Of a DNA stretch of 64,000 bases, positions 48,217 to 55,759 are shown piece after piece. Origin of the DNA: Piscinibacter sp. HJYY11 (GTDB lineage Bacteria > Pseudomonadota > Gammaproteobacteria > Burkholderiales > Burkholderiaceae_C); the NCBI RefSeq assembly GCF_016735515.1, contig NZ_JAERQZ010000002.1:492869-556868 (forward strand), in the 5' to 3' direction. Numbering within the stretch: position 1 is the first letter of the stretch; every line of letters starts with the position of its first letter. The notes below the pieces were generated by a model. That model ran no database searches. It saw nothing but the letters and a program-made list of their open reading frames with translations, and was not told the DNA's origin. The translations under genes were made by a program, and so were the position numbers.

Positions 48217-48288
48217 GCCTAACCCTTCCATCGAGAGGACGTCACAAGGGCTACGCCCTTGCGCCGCCTCTCATGTCAAACGTTAGGC
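48217..48288 (+). repeat. attC: attC 6 (class A)
   Basis: R'' GCCTAAC, R' GTTAGGC, 72 bp; identical to attC 5. Closes cassette 6. Confidence 0.96.
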
Positions 48289-48303
48289 GTCGTCAGTCCA
48301 CTC

Positions 48304-48774
48304 ATGAACCGCCCGCGCATCAATCAACCGTCTGACTTGAGGTTCGTCGATGGATCACTTAGAGACGTATACGTCTTCAACACCACCATCGAGGACTGGG
48401 AGACGCTAATCGCGTTTGCGCGAGCGCACAAGCATGAATACACAAAAGATGGTGTGGTCGCCGTGTTGCCAAACGCCAAAGCTCTCCTTGGCGATCGAGA
48501 ACATTCTCACTTGTTATCCGTGCAGGCCGGCAATGTCTCGATCAACTGCCACTTCTTCATCCTCGAAGAGATTGAGTTGGACATAGATCCAAGAGAGATA
48601 GCAGGACCGGAAGAACATGCTTGTGTCCTGCGGTTCATTGAGCAGTTGGCAGAGGCCACTCAAAAAGATGTCGTCATTACCGCTGAGAACAGTCCCGATG
48701 CCGCGCTTCTTCGCTATGTGCATCTCCGTCATGTCTGGCATATCTATGAGCTTGGCGCACACAACGACGCCTAA
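48304..48774 (+). CDS. Cassette 7: hypothetical protein
   Basis: 156 residues from ATG 48304; soluble. SDLRFVDGSLRDVYVFNTTI, DWETLIAFARAH, then CHFFILEEIELDIDPREI and a helical end LRFIEQLAEATQKDVVIT. The pattern of a small domain with alternating strands and helices recalls immunity-type proteins, but no family is recognised. Stop in R'' of attC 7. Confidence 0.68.
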   Translation: MNRPRINQPSDLRFVDGSLRDVYVFNTTIEDWETLIAFARAHKHEYTKDGVVAVLPNAKALLGDREHSHLLSVQAGNVSINCHFFILEEIELDIDPREIAGPEEHACVLRFIEQLAEATQKDVVITAENSPDAALLRYVHLRHVWHIYELGAHNDA

Positions 48775-48837
48775 CCCCTCCATCGAGAGGACTCGCCCCG
48801 GCAAGCCGGGTCGAGCCTCTCATGTCAAACGTTAGGC
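48769..48837 (+). repeat. attC: attC 7 (class C)
   Basis: R'' GCCTAAC, R' GTTAGGC, 69 bp; left arm reads CCCCTCC instead of CCCTTCC. Interior TCGCCCCGG/CCGGGTCGA. Closes cassette 7. Confidence 0.95.
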
Positions 48838-48861
48838 GCCATCAGAGCGTGTACTTTTCAT

Positions 48862-49269
48862 ATGCGAACCCCAGTCATCGTTGCTTCGATCTCACTACTA
48901 TTTGGTGGTTGCAACGCAGCGGTAAGCGCCAACCCTGATGACTACTACGCTCCGAAGCTCCTCTCGGATGAAAAGCTTTTGACTTTTGTTATCCCGGTCG
49001 AGATCGACGAGAGAGCGGGAAAGAAGTCTTTCGTCAAGCTCTTTGAACTCTATGGCTTCAGCGGCAACGGCCCTTCCATCGAGCAAGTCGTTAAGCACAA
49101 CGTGCCGCGAATCGCCGGGAGGTTCGATAGTGAAGGCGACGCGTTCGTCCTCATCGTCTCAAGTAGGTCTGACTTCGAGGCCACTCGAACAAAACTGAGA
49201 TGCGTCGAAGATGTCAAATGCCTTTCCAATTGGCTTGCAGGGGCGAAATCCATCCTTCTTAAGGAGTAG
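48862..49269 (+). CDS. Cassette 8: putative lipoprotein
   Basis: 135 residues. N-terminal hydrophobic stretch with a lipobox-like LFGGC at 14-18, so probably membrane-anchored lipoprotein. The rest: FVIPVEIDERAGKKSFVKLF and FVLIVSSRSDFEATRTKLRC. No family recognised. Two further cysteines (CVEDVKC) could form a disulfide. Confidence 0.68.
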   Translation: MRTPVIVASISLLFGGCNAAVSANPDDYYAPKLLSDEKLLTFVIPVEIDERAGKKSFVKLFELYGFSGNGPSIEQVVKHNVPRIAGRFDSEGDAFVLIVSSRSDFEATRTKLRCVEDVKCLSNWLAGAKSILLKE

Positions 49270-49280
49270 GCGCGAATGCC

Positions 49281-49350
49281 GCCTAACCCTTCCATCGAGA
49301 GGACCAGTCCCGGCAAAGCCGGGCCTGGCCTCTCATGTCAAACGTTAGAG
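49281..49350 (+). repeat. attC: attC 8 (class G)
   Basis: R'' GCCTAAC, R' GTTAGAG, 70 bp; interior CAGTCCCGG/GGGCCTG with one extra A in the loop. Closes cassette 8. Confidence 0.95.
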
Positions 49351-49356
49351 CGCACT

Positions 49357-49935
49357 ATGGATGACGCGGGCTTAGTCGGGCTAGTCACCGCATACGAGCA
49401 CTCACTAGAGGCAGGAATCTCCGTGGCAATGCGAGAACCACGCCTGATCAACGAGCGCACTTCACTCGGGGAAACAGCGCTTCACCTCCTAGTGCTAAGC
49501 GAGTCAAACAGCGCAATCGGTTCCATATTGGAGTTGGGAGCACAAGTAAACGTCGTTTGCCGCATGGGTGAAACACCATTGTGTTTCGCTGCTTCACATG
49601 GGCGAGCCGAAACCGAGAAGATTCTGCTAGGCGCCGGAGCAGCACTCAAGGTAGACGGCCAACTTGAACCTACGTTGCACAAGGCCGCACGAGGCGGAAA
49701 CGTAGAGGTCGCTCGCCTTCTGATAGATGCAGGAGCAGACGTCAATGAACAGGCCGACTTCGCAGAGGCTCCAATTCACATAGCCGCGGAAGAGGGTCAT
49801 TCAGAAATGATCAAGTTGCTCCTAGCCAGAGGCGCAGACAGCCAACTCAAAAGCACCTTTGGCGGCACGGCACTAGATGTGGCGCAAGCTGCAGGCAAGG
49901 AGGCGTGCGTTGCACTACTTGCGTCAAGACACTGA
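49357..49935 (+). CDS. Cassette 9: ankyrin-repeat protein (second copy)
   Basis: 192 residues aligning with cassette 1 without gaps, 8 substitutions by eye (for example Ala18 to Glu and Val54 to Gly). The flanking DNA is also shared: both cassettes start GTTAGAGCGCACTATGG and end with the same GC-rich tail before R''. Only the attC interior differs (class A here, class F in cassette 1). Cytoplasmic ankyrin scaffold; partner unknown. Confidence 0.86.
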   Translation: MDDAGLVGLVTAYEHSLEAGISVAMREPRLINERTSLGETALHLLVLSESNSAIGSILELGAQVNVVCRMGETPLCFAASHGRAETEKILLGAGAALKVDGQLEPTLHKAARGGNVEVARLLIDAGADVNEQADFAEAPIHIAAEEGHSEMIKLLLARGADSQLKSTFGGTALDVAQAAGKEACVALLASRH

Positions 49936-49956
49936 GTCGCAGTGCGGCGCGGTGCG

Positions 49957-50028
49957 CTCTAACCCTTCCATCGAGAGGACGTCACAAGGGCTACGCCCTT
50001 GTGCCGCCTCTCATGTCAAACGTTAGGC
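49957..50028 (+). repeat. attC: attC 9 (class A)
   Basis: R'' CTCTAAC, R' GTTAGGC, 72 bp; interior CCCTTGTGC variant. Closes cassette 9. Confidence 0.95.
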
Positions 50029-50044
50029 GGCACCGAAACAGCCC

Positions 50045-50284
50045 ATGCTTAGAACATCGCGTCTTTGGAAAGCTGCTTATGTTTGGGTGGCCTCTCTTCT
50101 GCTTGGAGTTGGCGCAATGGCTCCGCTCGCGTCGCGTTCATCGATTCTCTTCGTAGGCTGTGTAGCCGCCGCTATGGCATCGCTGGCCACCTTTGTGTTC
50201 TGGCGCCGCGCGTCGAATCGTTTAAATGCACAAAGGGAACTAGATCGGTTCAACGAAGCAATTTCGGACTCTGATGATGCTTAG
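50045..50284 (+). CDS. Cassette 10: small membrane protein
   Basis: 79 residues with two hydrophobic segments (AAYVWVASLLLGVGAMAPL and SILFVGCVAAAMASLATFVF) and a charged C-terminal tail. Family unknown. The remaining about 185 bp of the cassette (50285-50470) has no convincing gene. Confidence 0.55.
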   Translation: MLRTSRLWKAAYVWVASLLLGVGAMAPLASRSSILFVGCVAAAMASLATFVFWRRASNRLNAQRELDRFNEAISDSDDA

Positions 50285-50470
50285 CTGTAGAGCGGTCGTG
50301 CATACAACACGCCCGACTGCTTTCCCGGTGCTGACTGTTCGTGGTTCATTGGCTAGCCGACCCGCACGCCCGGGACCATCCGACTCACGCCGCGAGCCGA
50401 AGCGGCCCAAACTCAAACGCCGGCTAAAGTTTCTCCTCCGGCGGCGCCGTTCTACACCGGCCGAAGCGCC

Positions 50471-50542
50471 GCCTAACCCTTCCATCGAGAGGACGTCACA
50501 AGGGCTGCGCCCTTGCGCCGCCTCTCATGTCAAACGTTAGGC
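50471..50542 (+). repeat. attC: attC 10 (class A)
   Basis: R'' GCCTAAC, R' GTTAGGC, 72 bp; GGGCTGCGCCC loop variant. Closes cassette 10. Confidence 0.96.
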
Positions 50543-50547
50543 ATCGC

Positions 50548-51744
50548 ATGTCACTTCCATCGAACTTCATCGATTCCTTGCCATGCCCGCATCCGAAGGT
50601 GGTCTTTGAAAGACTTATCGAAGGCAAGAAGGCAAAGAGAGCAACTGTGTGGGCCTGGAAGAACGAAGTCAGCCCTGCGGACCTCTATTGCTACTTAGGC
50701 GCCCGATTCGGTCGCCCGAATGGGCCTCAAAATTTCTTTCGTGCGGATGACTCTGACAACCTCATTCACTGGGATTGGGTTCTTGATCATCCGGAAGGAG
50801 ATCTGCACATCCTGGGAATGAACTTCAGAACGGAACTCTGGCTGAGCGGCGTACCAGATCTTTCTGAGGCCGCAAAGTTAGAGCTCGCGAGCGCAATAAA
50901 GGCTGACTTCAAGAACTATGGGCCTCAAATTGCAAAGGTTCGCGCATCACTTGAGAAATGGACTGAGTTTGCGAATCCGTATCAGCGCTTGAGCCGTTCG
51001 GTAGAGAAGATGCTGGCAGACATCCGCGGATTAGATCTAAAGCCAGAAACCGAGAAACTTCCTGACCCTACAAGCGCAGACGATCCGCCCATCGGGGACT
51101 GGTCAGAGATTCTGAGCCGCTACAGCAAAGGCCTCGGCCTCTGCTTTGGTGTTCGCTCCATGCTTCCAGTGATGGCAGAGGCCTATGTCAACTTTCTGCT
51201 CTTCATCCTCATGAGGGCTGAGTACAAGAGCGATGAACGCTTAAAGGAAAACGCTCTCCGTCAGCCCATCGATGTTCGAGTAAAGAGCCTACACATGACT
51301 TGCGTTGGCTTTGCAAGGCCCGTTGACTACGCAAGTGCCGAATGCAAGGCGTATCACAGCTTGGTGAACGAAAGAAATGATCTCTTGCATGGGAACGTCG
51401 TGCTTGAGAAGCTGCGATTCAATGAGGTCTACTTCCATGGCAAGGTGCCAGTCTTCAAGGAGTATCGAAGCATGTGGGAGCGATCAGTCGGGGTGGAAAC
51501 TGGCGCGGTTGGGCTGCATCGCCTCGAGCAAGAAGTTCAGACCGTCAAGTCGTTTATTGGGTACCTAAGCACCTGCTTGGAGCCTGAGATCAAGAAGAAG
51601 ATCGATTTCATGGCTGAAAAGCGAGAACTCGGGTGGAATCAGCAGACAGGCCGCGCTGGCGTTCTGTTCCCTGATCACCTCGTCGACATGCACATGTCGT
51701 TCAAGCAAGCCGCAGCAAGCGATGGTCCGCAAGGCAATGCCTAA
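50548..51744 (+). CDS. Cassette 11: HEPN-like protein (largest cassette gene)
   Basis: 398 residues from ATG 50548, by far the largest in the array. The N-terminal part (FERLIEGKKAKRATVWAWKN, GARFGRPNGPQNFFRADDSD) is unfamiliar. The C-terminal helical half contains AYHSLVNERNDLLHGNVV: Arg276-x4-His281 is the R-x4-6-H signature of HEPN-fold RNases and related abortive-infection or toxin proteins, and 'ERN.L.HGN' is the usual wording in larger HEPN proteins. A catalytic RNase role is inference; many HEPN-like proteins are not nucleases. No antitoxin gene lies beside it within the cassette. Confidence 0.72.
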   Translation: MSLPSNFIDSLPCPHPKVVFERLIEGKKAKRATVWAWKNEVSPADLYCYLGARFGRPNGPQNFFRADDSDNLIHWDWVLDHPEGDLHILGMNFRTELWLSGVPDLSEAAKLELASAIKADFKNYGPQIAKVRASLEKWTEFANPYQRLSRSVEKMLADIRGLDLKPETEKLPDPTSADDPPIGDWSEILSRYSKGLGLCFGVRSMLPVMAEAYVNFLLFILMRAEYKSDERLKENALRQPIDVRVKSLHMTCVGFARPVDYASAECKAYHSLVNERNDLLHGNVVLEKLRFNEVYFHGKVPVFKEYRSMWERSVGVETGAVGLHRLEQEVQTVKSFIGYLSTCLEPEIKKKIDFMAEKRELGWNQQTGRAGVLFPDHLVDMHMSFKQAAASDGPQGNA

Positions 51745-51810
51745 CCCTTCCATCGAGAGGACGCTTTCCGGCCTACGGCCTCCAAGCGCCTCTCATGTCA
51801 AACGTTAGGC
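51739..51810 (+). repeat. attC: attC 11 (class B)
   Basis: R'' GCCTAAC, R' GTTAGGC, 72 bp. Closes cassette 11. Confidence 0.96.
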
Positions 51811-51813
51811 GTC

Positions 51814-52236
51814 ATGGACGATCTCGACTACGTCCTTCAAGTCATAGATCCTTGGCTCGACAAATACATTGAGCGCGGCGCAAGCTTTCTGCTTCCGCTC
51901 GAGGCCTTGGGAGTTGGCGTTTGGCTACTCGAAGCAGAAGTCAACAACGGCGGGTTCCATCAGTACTACTTCAACAGCCACGGTGCTCTCGCCGAGCAAA
52001 CCGTTGAGGCGCTCGATGCAATCGGCGCTCACGAAACAGCTGCGATTCTTTCGGCGGCAAATATGGATGTCGGCGAACTTCCACTGCCGGACGAGGAAGG
52101 AGATCGAATAGCCAAGCTAGACGAAATCTCAATGTCCTCCAGATTCAGCGCCCTCGAAACTGAGTTCTTTGAGGAGCGCGAGGACAGAATTTCACTGCTT
52201 GCGGCCTACCTGAGGCGTGCACAGAATGACGCCTAA
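51814..52236 (+). CDS. Cassette 12: DUF4375 (DMP19-like) protein
   Basis: 140 residues, soluble and acidic. EAEVNNGGFHQYYFNSHGAL followed by TVEALDAIGAHETAAIL is the DUF4375 signature ('NGGF.QYF.N..G'). Relatives include the DNA-mimic protein DMP19 of Neisseria, so interaction with a DNA-binding protein is possible. ATG 51814 is 3 bp after the R' core; stop in R'' of attC 12. Confidence 0.84.
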   Translation: MDDLDYVLQVIDPWLDKYIERGASFLLPLEALGVGVWLLEAEVNNGGFHQYYFNSHGALAEQTVEALDAIGAHETAAILSAANMDVGELPLPDEEGDRIAKLDEISMSSRFSALETEFFEEREDRISLLAAYLRRAQNDA

Positions 52237-52299
52237 CCCTTCCATCGAGAGGACTCGCCCCGGCAGGCCGGGTCGAGCCTCTCATGTCAAACGTTAGGC
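52231..52299 (+). repeat. attC: attC 12 (class C)
   Basis: R'' GCCTAAC, R' GTTAGGC, 69 bp; loop GGCAGGCC. Closes cassette 12. Confidence 0.96.
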
Positions 52300-52320
52300 C
52301 GCAACAAGGAGCACCCACGC

Positions 52321-52851
52321 ATGGCCGAGATGTCGAAATACTTCGTACCCAAAGACGATGCGCACTTGCTGGGTAAAGAGCGCGAAATTGCTGATGCGTT
52401 CTGGAACGTTGGACTATTCATCACCACCGAAGACCAGTTCATATATCAGCGAATCAAAGACTGCGAAAAGGAAGGCCGCCCTCCGCCTGAATCGCTTCAC
52501 GACTTTACTTTCGCTGAAATGGGTCTCGGAGGCTCACCATCATTCGAACCAGTGCCAAACAGCATCAACGACTTAGCTTGCCCAAAATGCGGGAGCGATC
52601 TGCTCTCGGAAGCCTATGAAGAGTGGGAAGACGAGGACTCTGAAGTAGCTCTTCCACTACGAACAGTCACATGCCCAAGCTGCAATACACATTCAAAGTC
52701 TGCCGAGCTGAAATCTGAAGATCCGTTCACGTTCTCTCGCTTCTACCTCTGGGTTTCAGATATCGAATCCGAGGATTGGGATGAAAGCTTCAAGGCATCT
52801 GTTGAGAAAATCCTCGGCCCATGCCAAGAGATAACAGCCTGGGAAATATAA
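52321..52851 (+). CDS. Cassette 13: zinc-ribbon hypothetical protein
   Basis: 176 residues, acidic. A four-cysteine zinc ribbon: LACPKCGSDLLSEAYEEW and TVTCPSCNTHSKS, about 35 residues apart. The C-terminal part FSRFYLWVSDIESEDWDESF is typical of small cassette proteins of unknown role. AAGGAG lies 10 nt upstream of ATG 52321; a second ATG at codon 4 is possible. Confidence 0.72.
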   Translation: MAEMSKYFVPKDDAHLLGKEREIADAFWNVGLFITTEDQFIYQRIKDCEKEGRPPPESLHDFTFAEMGLGGSPSFEPVPNSINDLACPKCGSDLLSEAYEEWEDEDSEVALPLRTVTCPSCNTHSKSAELKSEDPFTFSRFYLWVSDIESEDWDESFKASVEKILGPCQEITAWEI

Positions 52852-52879
52852 CCTTGCACCCCCAGAAGCGCGGGTTGCC

Positions 52880-52948
52880 GCCTAACCCTTCCATCGAGAG
52901 GACCAGTCCCGGCAAGCCGGGCCTGGCCTCTCATGTCAAACGTTAGGC
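52880..52948 (+). repeat. attC: attC 13 (class G)
   Basis: R'' GCCTAAC, R' GTTAGGC, 69 bp; interior CAGTCCCGG/CCGGGCCTG. Closes cassette 13. Confidence 0.96.
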
Positions 52949-52968
52949 GTCGCAGTCACTTCGCGGAG

Positions 52969-53292
52969 ATGTCGATGGGCGAGAAGCTGAGTCCAGCCGA
53001 CCTGGAGCTGTACCAAAGAACTGATGAAGTCTTGCACAACGTATGGGACCCAATCGGAGTTGCCAATGCGCCGATGGCCAGGGACGAATATCACGGCTAT
53101 CTTCCGCAAGTCTTTCGCCTTCTTAAAGAAGCGGCATCAGCCGAAGAAATTTCGACCTACTTGGAATCAATCGCAACCGAACGAATGGGCTTCAATGCCA
53201 ATCCCCTGCAGGCAAGAGAGGTGGCCGAGTTGCTCCTAGAGTGGAAGGAAGTAGTTGATGCAAAGCACACCTCTAGCAGCGGTCGCAGCTAG
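52969..53292 (+). CDS. Cassette 14: hypothetical protein
   Basis: 107 residues from ATG 52969 (ATG 52975 has a better-placed GGAG). All-helical look: LELYQRTDEVLHNVWDPIGV, ARDEYHGYLPQVFRLLKEAA and AREVAELLLEWKEVV. The 'WDPIGV...DEYH.Y.P.V..LL' layout is a recurrent small bacterial family of unknown function found in several genomes. Confidence 0.75.
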   Translation: MSMGEKLSPADLELYQRTDEVLHNVWDPIGVANAPMARDEYHGYLPQVFRLLKEAASAEEISTYLESIATERMGFNANPLQAREVAELLLEWKEVVDAKHTSSSGRS

Positions 53293-53338
53293 AAAACTCG
53301 ACTTTCGCTTCGTTTGGTGGTGCCATGCATAAAGCGCC

Positions 53339-53410
53339 GCCTAACCCTTCCATCGAGAGGACGTCACAAGGGCTACGCCCTTGCGCCGCCTCTCATGTAA
53401 AACGTTAGGC
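53339..53410 (+). repeat. attC: attC 14 (class A, right-arm variant)
   Basis: R'' GCCTAAC, R' GTTAGGC, 72 bp; right arm reads CATGTAAAACG where all others have CATGTCAA. Closes cassette 14. Confidence 0.95.
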
Positions 53411-53419
53411 GGCACGAAA

Positions 53420-53797
53420 ATGGCCAACCCGAGCCCACCCCCTTTCGATGAATCAGTTCCATGCTTCCGCGAGTTGGCCGATTGGCCAATTCAACCGAAA
53501 CGCCCCGGCCGCATCGTCGAATTTGGACGGTATCGAGACGGCGGACCAAGAGGTGGAACCTTCTATGTAGTCCTGGCTGGAGTCAATGGAATAGACATTC
53601 CCTTGTTCTTCGATCGATTTCTGGGTCGGCTGTGCTATGGAAGCAAAGCAGAGAGCGGTTCTGATGCAGCCTTTCTCACGCGCGGAAGCAGGATCGAAAA
53701 AGAGGCGTTCGAACTGTTGGAATCAACCTCGCGAAGCTCAACCAAGTTCAAAGAAATACTTGATTGCCTTGGGCATGCCAGAACCTGGATTCCATAA
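53420..53797 (+). CDS. Cassette 15: hypothetical protein
   Basis: 125 residues from ATG 53420; soluble. PGRIVEFGRYRDGGPRGGTF, YVVLAGVNGIDIPLFFDRFL, RIEKEAFELLESTSRSSTKF. No family recognised and no close neighbour relation, as expected inside a cassette. Confidence 0.65.
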   Translation: MANPSPPPFDESVPCFRELADWPIQPKRPGRIVEFGRYRDGGPRGGTFYVVLAGVNGIDIPLFFDRFLGRLCYGSKAESGSDAAFLTRGSRIEKEAFELLESTSRSSTKFKEILDCLGHARTWIP

Positions 53798-53831
53798 GTC
53801 GACAAGTACGAATGCCTGTGCCACAAGTGCC

Positions 53832-53900
53832 GCCTAACCCTTCCATCGAGAGGACCCGCCCCGGCAAGCCGGGGCGGGCCTCTCATGTCAAACGTTAGGC
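53832..53900 (+). repeat. attC: attC 15 (class E)
   Basis: R'' GCCTAAC, R' GTTAGGC, 69 bp; interior CCGCCCCGG/CCGGGGCGG, the longest perfect inner stem. Closes cassette 15. Confidence 0.96.
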
Positions 53901-53919
53901 GCTTAAGAGTGGAGAGCAC

Positions 53920-54345
53920 ATGAGCACAGGCAACAAAGGAGTGACCAAGCGAGCCTGGCTGTGGCTGGTTGTCGCCTCGCTCGTCGCCCCCGCAGCGTAC
54001 GCGCTGATTCAGGGCTACTTGGCATTGCTCTTGGTTCCAGCATTGCAAGCGTTCAGCATCCATTCACAGAGCGGAAAGGAAGCAACTTTTCTGCTTTTCT
54101 CGGTTGTCGGTGCAGCACTGGCAGCGGTTCTGCTCAGCTTCCTGTTCACACTCTTAGCCAAGCAAGGGTCTGCACTTCTCGGCTTCCTACTGGGTGTCGC
54201 TACAGTCATTGCGCTCTTAGCGCTTCAGTCATCGTCAGTCGGTATCTCTGCCGCACGAGCAGCTGCTGAGTACGCAGTTTTCGTTTTAGTCTGCGCTGGT
54301 GTTTCTCACATGGTTGGGCGCAAGCATGTGCACGCAAGCGCCTAA
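53920..54345 (+). CDS. Cassette 16: integral membrane protein
   Basis: 141 residues with four hydrophobic segments: AWLWLVVASLVAPAAYALI, ATFLLFSVVGAALAAVLLSF, SALLGFLLGVATVIALLAL and AEYAVFVLVCAGVSHMVG. Family unknown; inner membrane expected. GAGAGCAC lies just upstream of the ATG. Confidence 0.7.
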   Translation: MSTGNKGVTKRAWLWLVVASLVAPAAYALIQGYLALLLVPALQAFSIHSQSGKEATFLLFSVVGAALAAVLLSFLFTLLAKQGSALLGFLLGVATVIALLALQSSSVGISAARAAAEYAVFVLVCAGVSHMVGRKHVHASA

Positions 54346-54408
54346 CCCTTCCATCGAGAGGACGTCACCCGGCAAGCCGGGTACCGCCTCTCATGTCAAA
54401 CGTTAGGC
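54340..54408 (+). repeat. attC: attC 16 (class H)
   Basis: R'' GCCTAAC, R' GTTAGGC, 69 bp; interior GTCACCCGG/CCGGGTACC. Closes cassette 16. Confidence 0.96.
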
Positions 54409-54412
54409 GTCC

Positions 54413-55009
54413 ATGAAGCGACTCATCCTGGCTCCGTTGTGTTTGGTTCTGTGCCTTACCGGGTGGCTCCTACTTTCGATGGCAGAAACGCATGCGTCCT
54501 ACAAATGGGAGCGCGCTGCCTATCAACCGCCCGTGGAAGTTGACCTTGTCCGTAGCCCTGAACAAGGCGTCGGCACCCAGTCTTCCTATCGAGACTACCT
54601 ATATCGGCACAGAGCTGAGATCAAGTGCCATCTCATGCCCTGCCTTACCGGGCGGCAAACCTGGGTATCGATGGCACCGGCTTATGCAATCCTGCTCGTG
54701 GTCATAGTCGGGCCGGCAATTGCTCTGTCAGTTTCTACACACCAATGGATCCGCATCGCTTGCCTACTGGTTACCGCCGCATTCGTTGGGCTCTCACTGG
54801 ATGTATTCATTTCCTTTTCCGGAACTGACAGAAAGGGATGCGAGTCATGCGTGGGAGTAATGATCTTTCAATCCGGGTTCGCAACGGCTCTTCTCCTTGC
54901 CGCTGCAGTTAGTAGAGTTTTTGCCTCGAGCAACCAGACGCCTAACCCTTCCATCGAGAGGACGTCACAAGGGCTACGCCCTTGCGCCGCCTCTCATGTC
55001 AAACGTTAG
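54413..55009 (+). CDS. Cassette 17: membrane protein whose frame runs through its attC
   Basis: 198 residues. N-terminal segment ILAPLCLVLCLTGWLLLSM, then two or three further hydrophobic segments (YAILLVVIVGPAIALSV, IACLLVTAAFVGLSLDVF, SGFATALLLAAAVSRVF). There is no stop before the attC: the last about 20 residues (NPSIERTSQGLRPCAASHVK) are encoded by attC 17 and the TAG falls in the R' core. Family unknown. Confidence 0.7.
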   Translation: MKRLILAPLCLVLCLTGWLLLSMAETHASYKWERAAYQPPVEVDLVRSPEQGVGTQSSYRDYLYRHRAEIKCHLMPCLTGRQTWVSMAPAYAILLVVIVGPAIALSVSTHQWIRIACLLVTAAFVGLSLDVFISFSGTDRKGCESCVGVMIFQSGFATALLLAAAVSRVFASSNQTPNPSIERTSQGLRPCAASHVKR

Positions 55010-55011
55010 GC
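54940..55011 (+). repeat. attC: attC 17 (class A)
   Basis: R'' GCCTAAC, R' GTTAGGC, 72 bp; translated as the C-terminus of cassette 17. Closes cassette 17. Confidence 0.96.
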
Positions 55012-55018
55012 ATCGCTG

Positions 55019-55687
55019 ATGCAAAGTCACCCTGTCCCAGCCAGACTGACTAAGAAAGAGGCCAACAAGCTTCGTAGGCTTCTTGAGAAGAGATTGGTCA
55101 ATCTGATGGGCGATCCGACTGCCGTGATAGTCGAATGCCGAAGAGTCAGAAGGCGATTTCTGAACGAACTGGGCACAACAGGAACTGCCTTCACCTTCCC
55201 TTTTGAGTTTGATGCTCTCGTCGCACTTAAGTCCAGCAAGTTGGCCTGGCGGCAGCTGCTACTTATGGAGAGAAGTCTGGGCAATCGACGTCTTGACACT
55301 GTCAATGAAGATTTCTCGCCAGAAGAAGCATGGCGAGCGCTGCATCTCTATGGACCGCTCTTGTATCTAGATGGGCGCTACGCTGAAGCGCGGCGGATGA
55401 TGGAGGTAGGGCTGAACTGCTGGCTTGACGGATCACTTCCCCGCTACAGAAATCTGTTCATCTACGTCGGCAATGCCGATCAACCACCCCAGGTCAGGCA
55501 GCGGGTTACTCTCCTGCACGTCTATCAGGCACTCGGCGAATCACTGGCTTCATGGCCTTACTGGTCTGAGTTTGTCCGCAGTGTTCCCATTGAAGTTTTG
55601 CGCAATGAAGCTGTGTCGAGGAAGGAATTGCTTGAAGATCCAACCCAAACTGCCCGTTTGCGAAGTCGCAGTCCTAGCGATGCCTAA
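55019..55687 (+). CDS. Cassette 18: hypothetical protein
   Basis: 222 residues, basic N-terminus (ARLTKKEANKLRRLLEKRL) and a helical middle with TPR-like character (ALHLYGPLLYLDGRYAEARR, MMEVGLNCWLDG, VTLLHVYQALGESLASWPYW). No family recognised. Stop TAA in R'' of attC 18. Confidence 0.68.
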   Translation: MQSHPVPARLTKKEANKLRRLLEKRLVNLMGDPTAVIVECRRVRRRFLNELGTTGTAFTFPFEFDALVALKSSKLAWRQLLLMERSLGNRRLDTVNEDFSPEEAWRALHLYGPLLYLDGRYAEARRMMEVGLNCWLDGSLPRYRNLFIYVGNADQPPQVRQRVTLLHVYQALGESLASWPYWSEFVRSVPIEVLRNEAVSRKELLEDPTQTARLRSRSPSDA

Positions 55688-55750
55688 CCCTTCCATCGAG
55701 AGGACGTCGCCCGGCAAGCCGCGCGCCGCCTCTCATGTCAAACGTTAGGC
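55682..55750 (+). repeat. attC: attC 18 (class H variant)
   Basis: R'' GCCTAAC, R' GTTAGGC, 69 bp; interior GTCGCCCGG/CCGCGCGCC with one mismatch in the inner stem. Closes cassette 18. Confidence 0.95.
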
Positions 55751-55759
55751 GTCCCAGAA

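Noticed and set aside
50274..50540. An 88-residue frame at the end of cassette 10
   Set aside because: Arg/Pro-rich composition unlike the other cassette proteins, and its end is attC sequence; probably noncoding.
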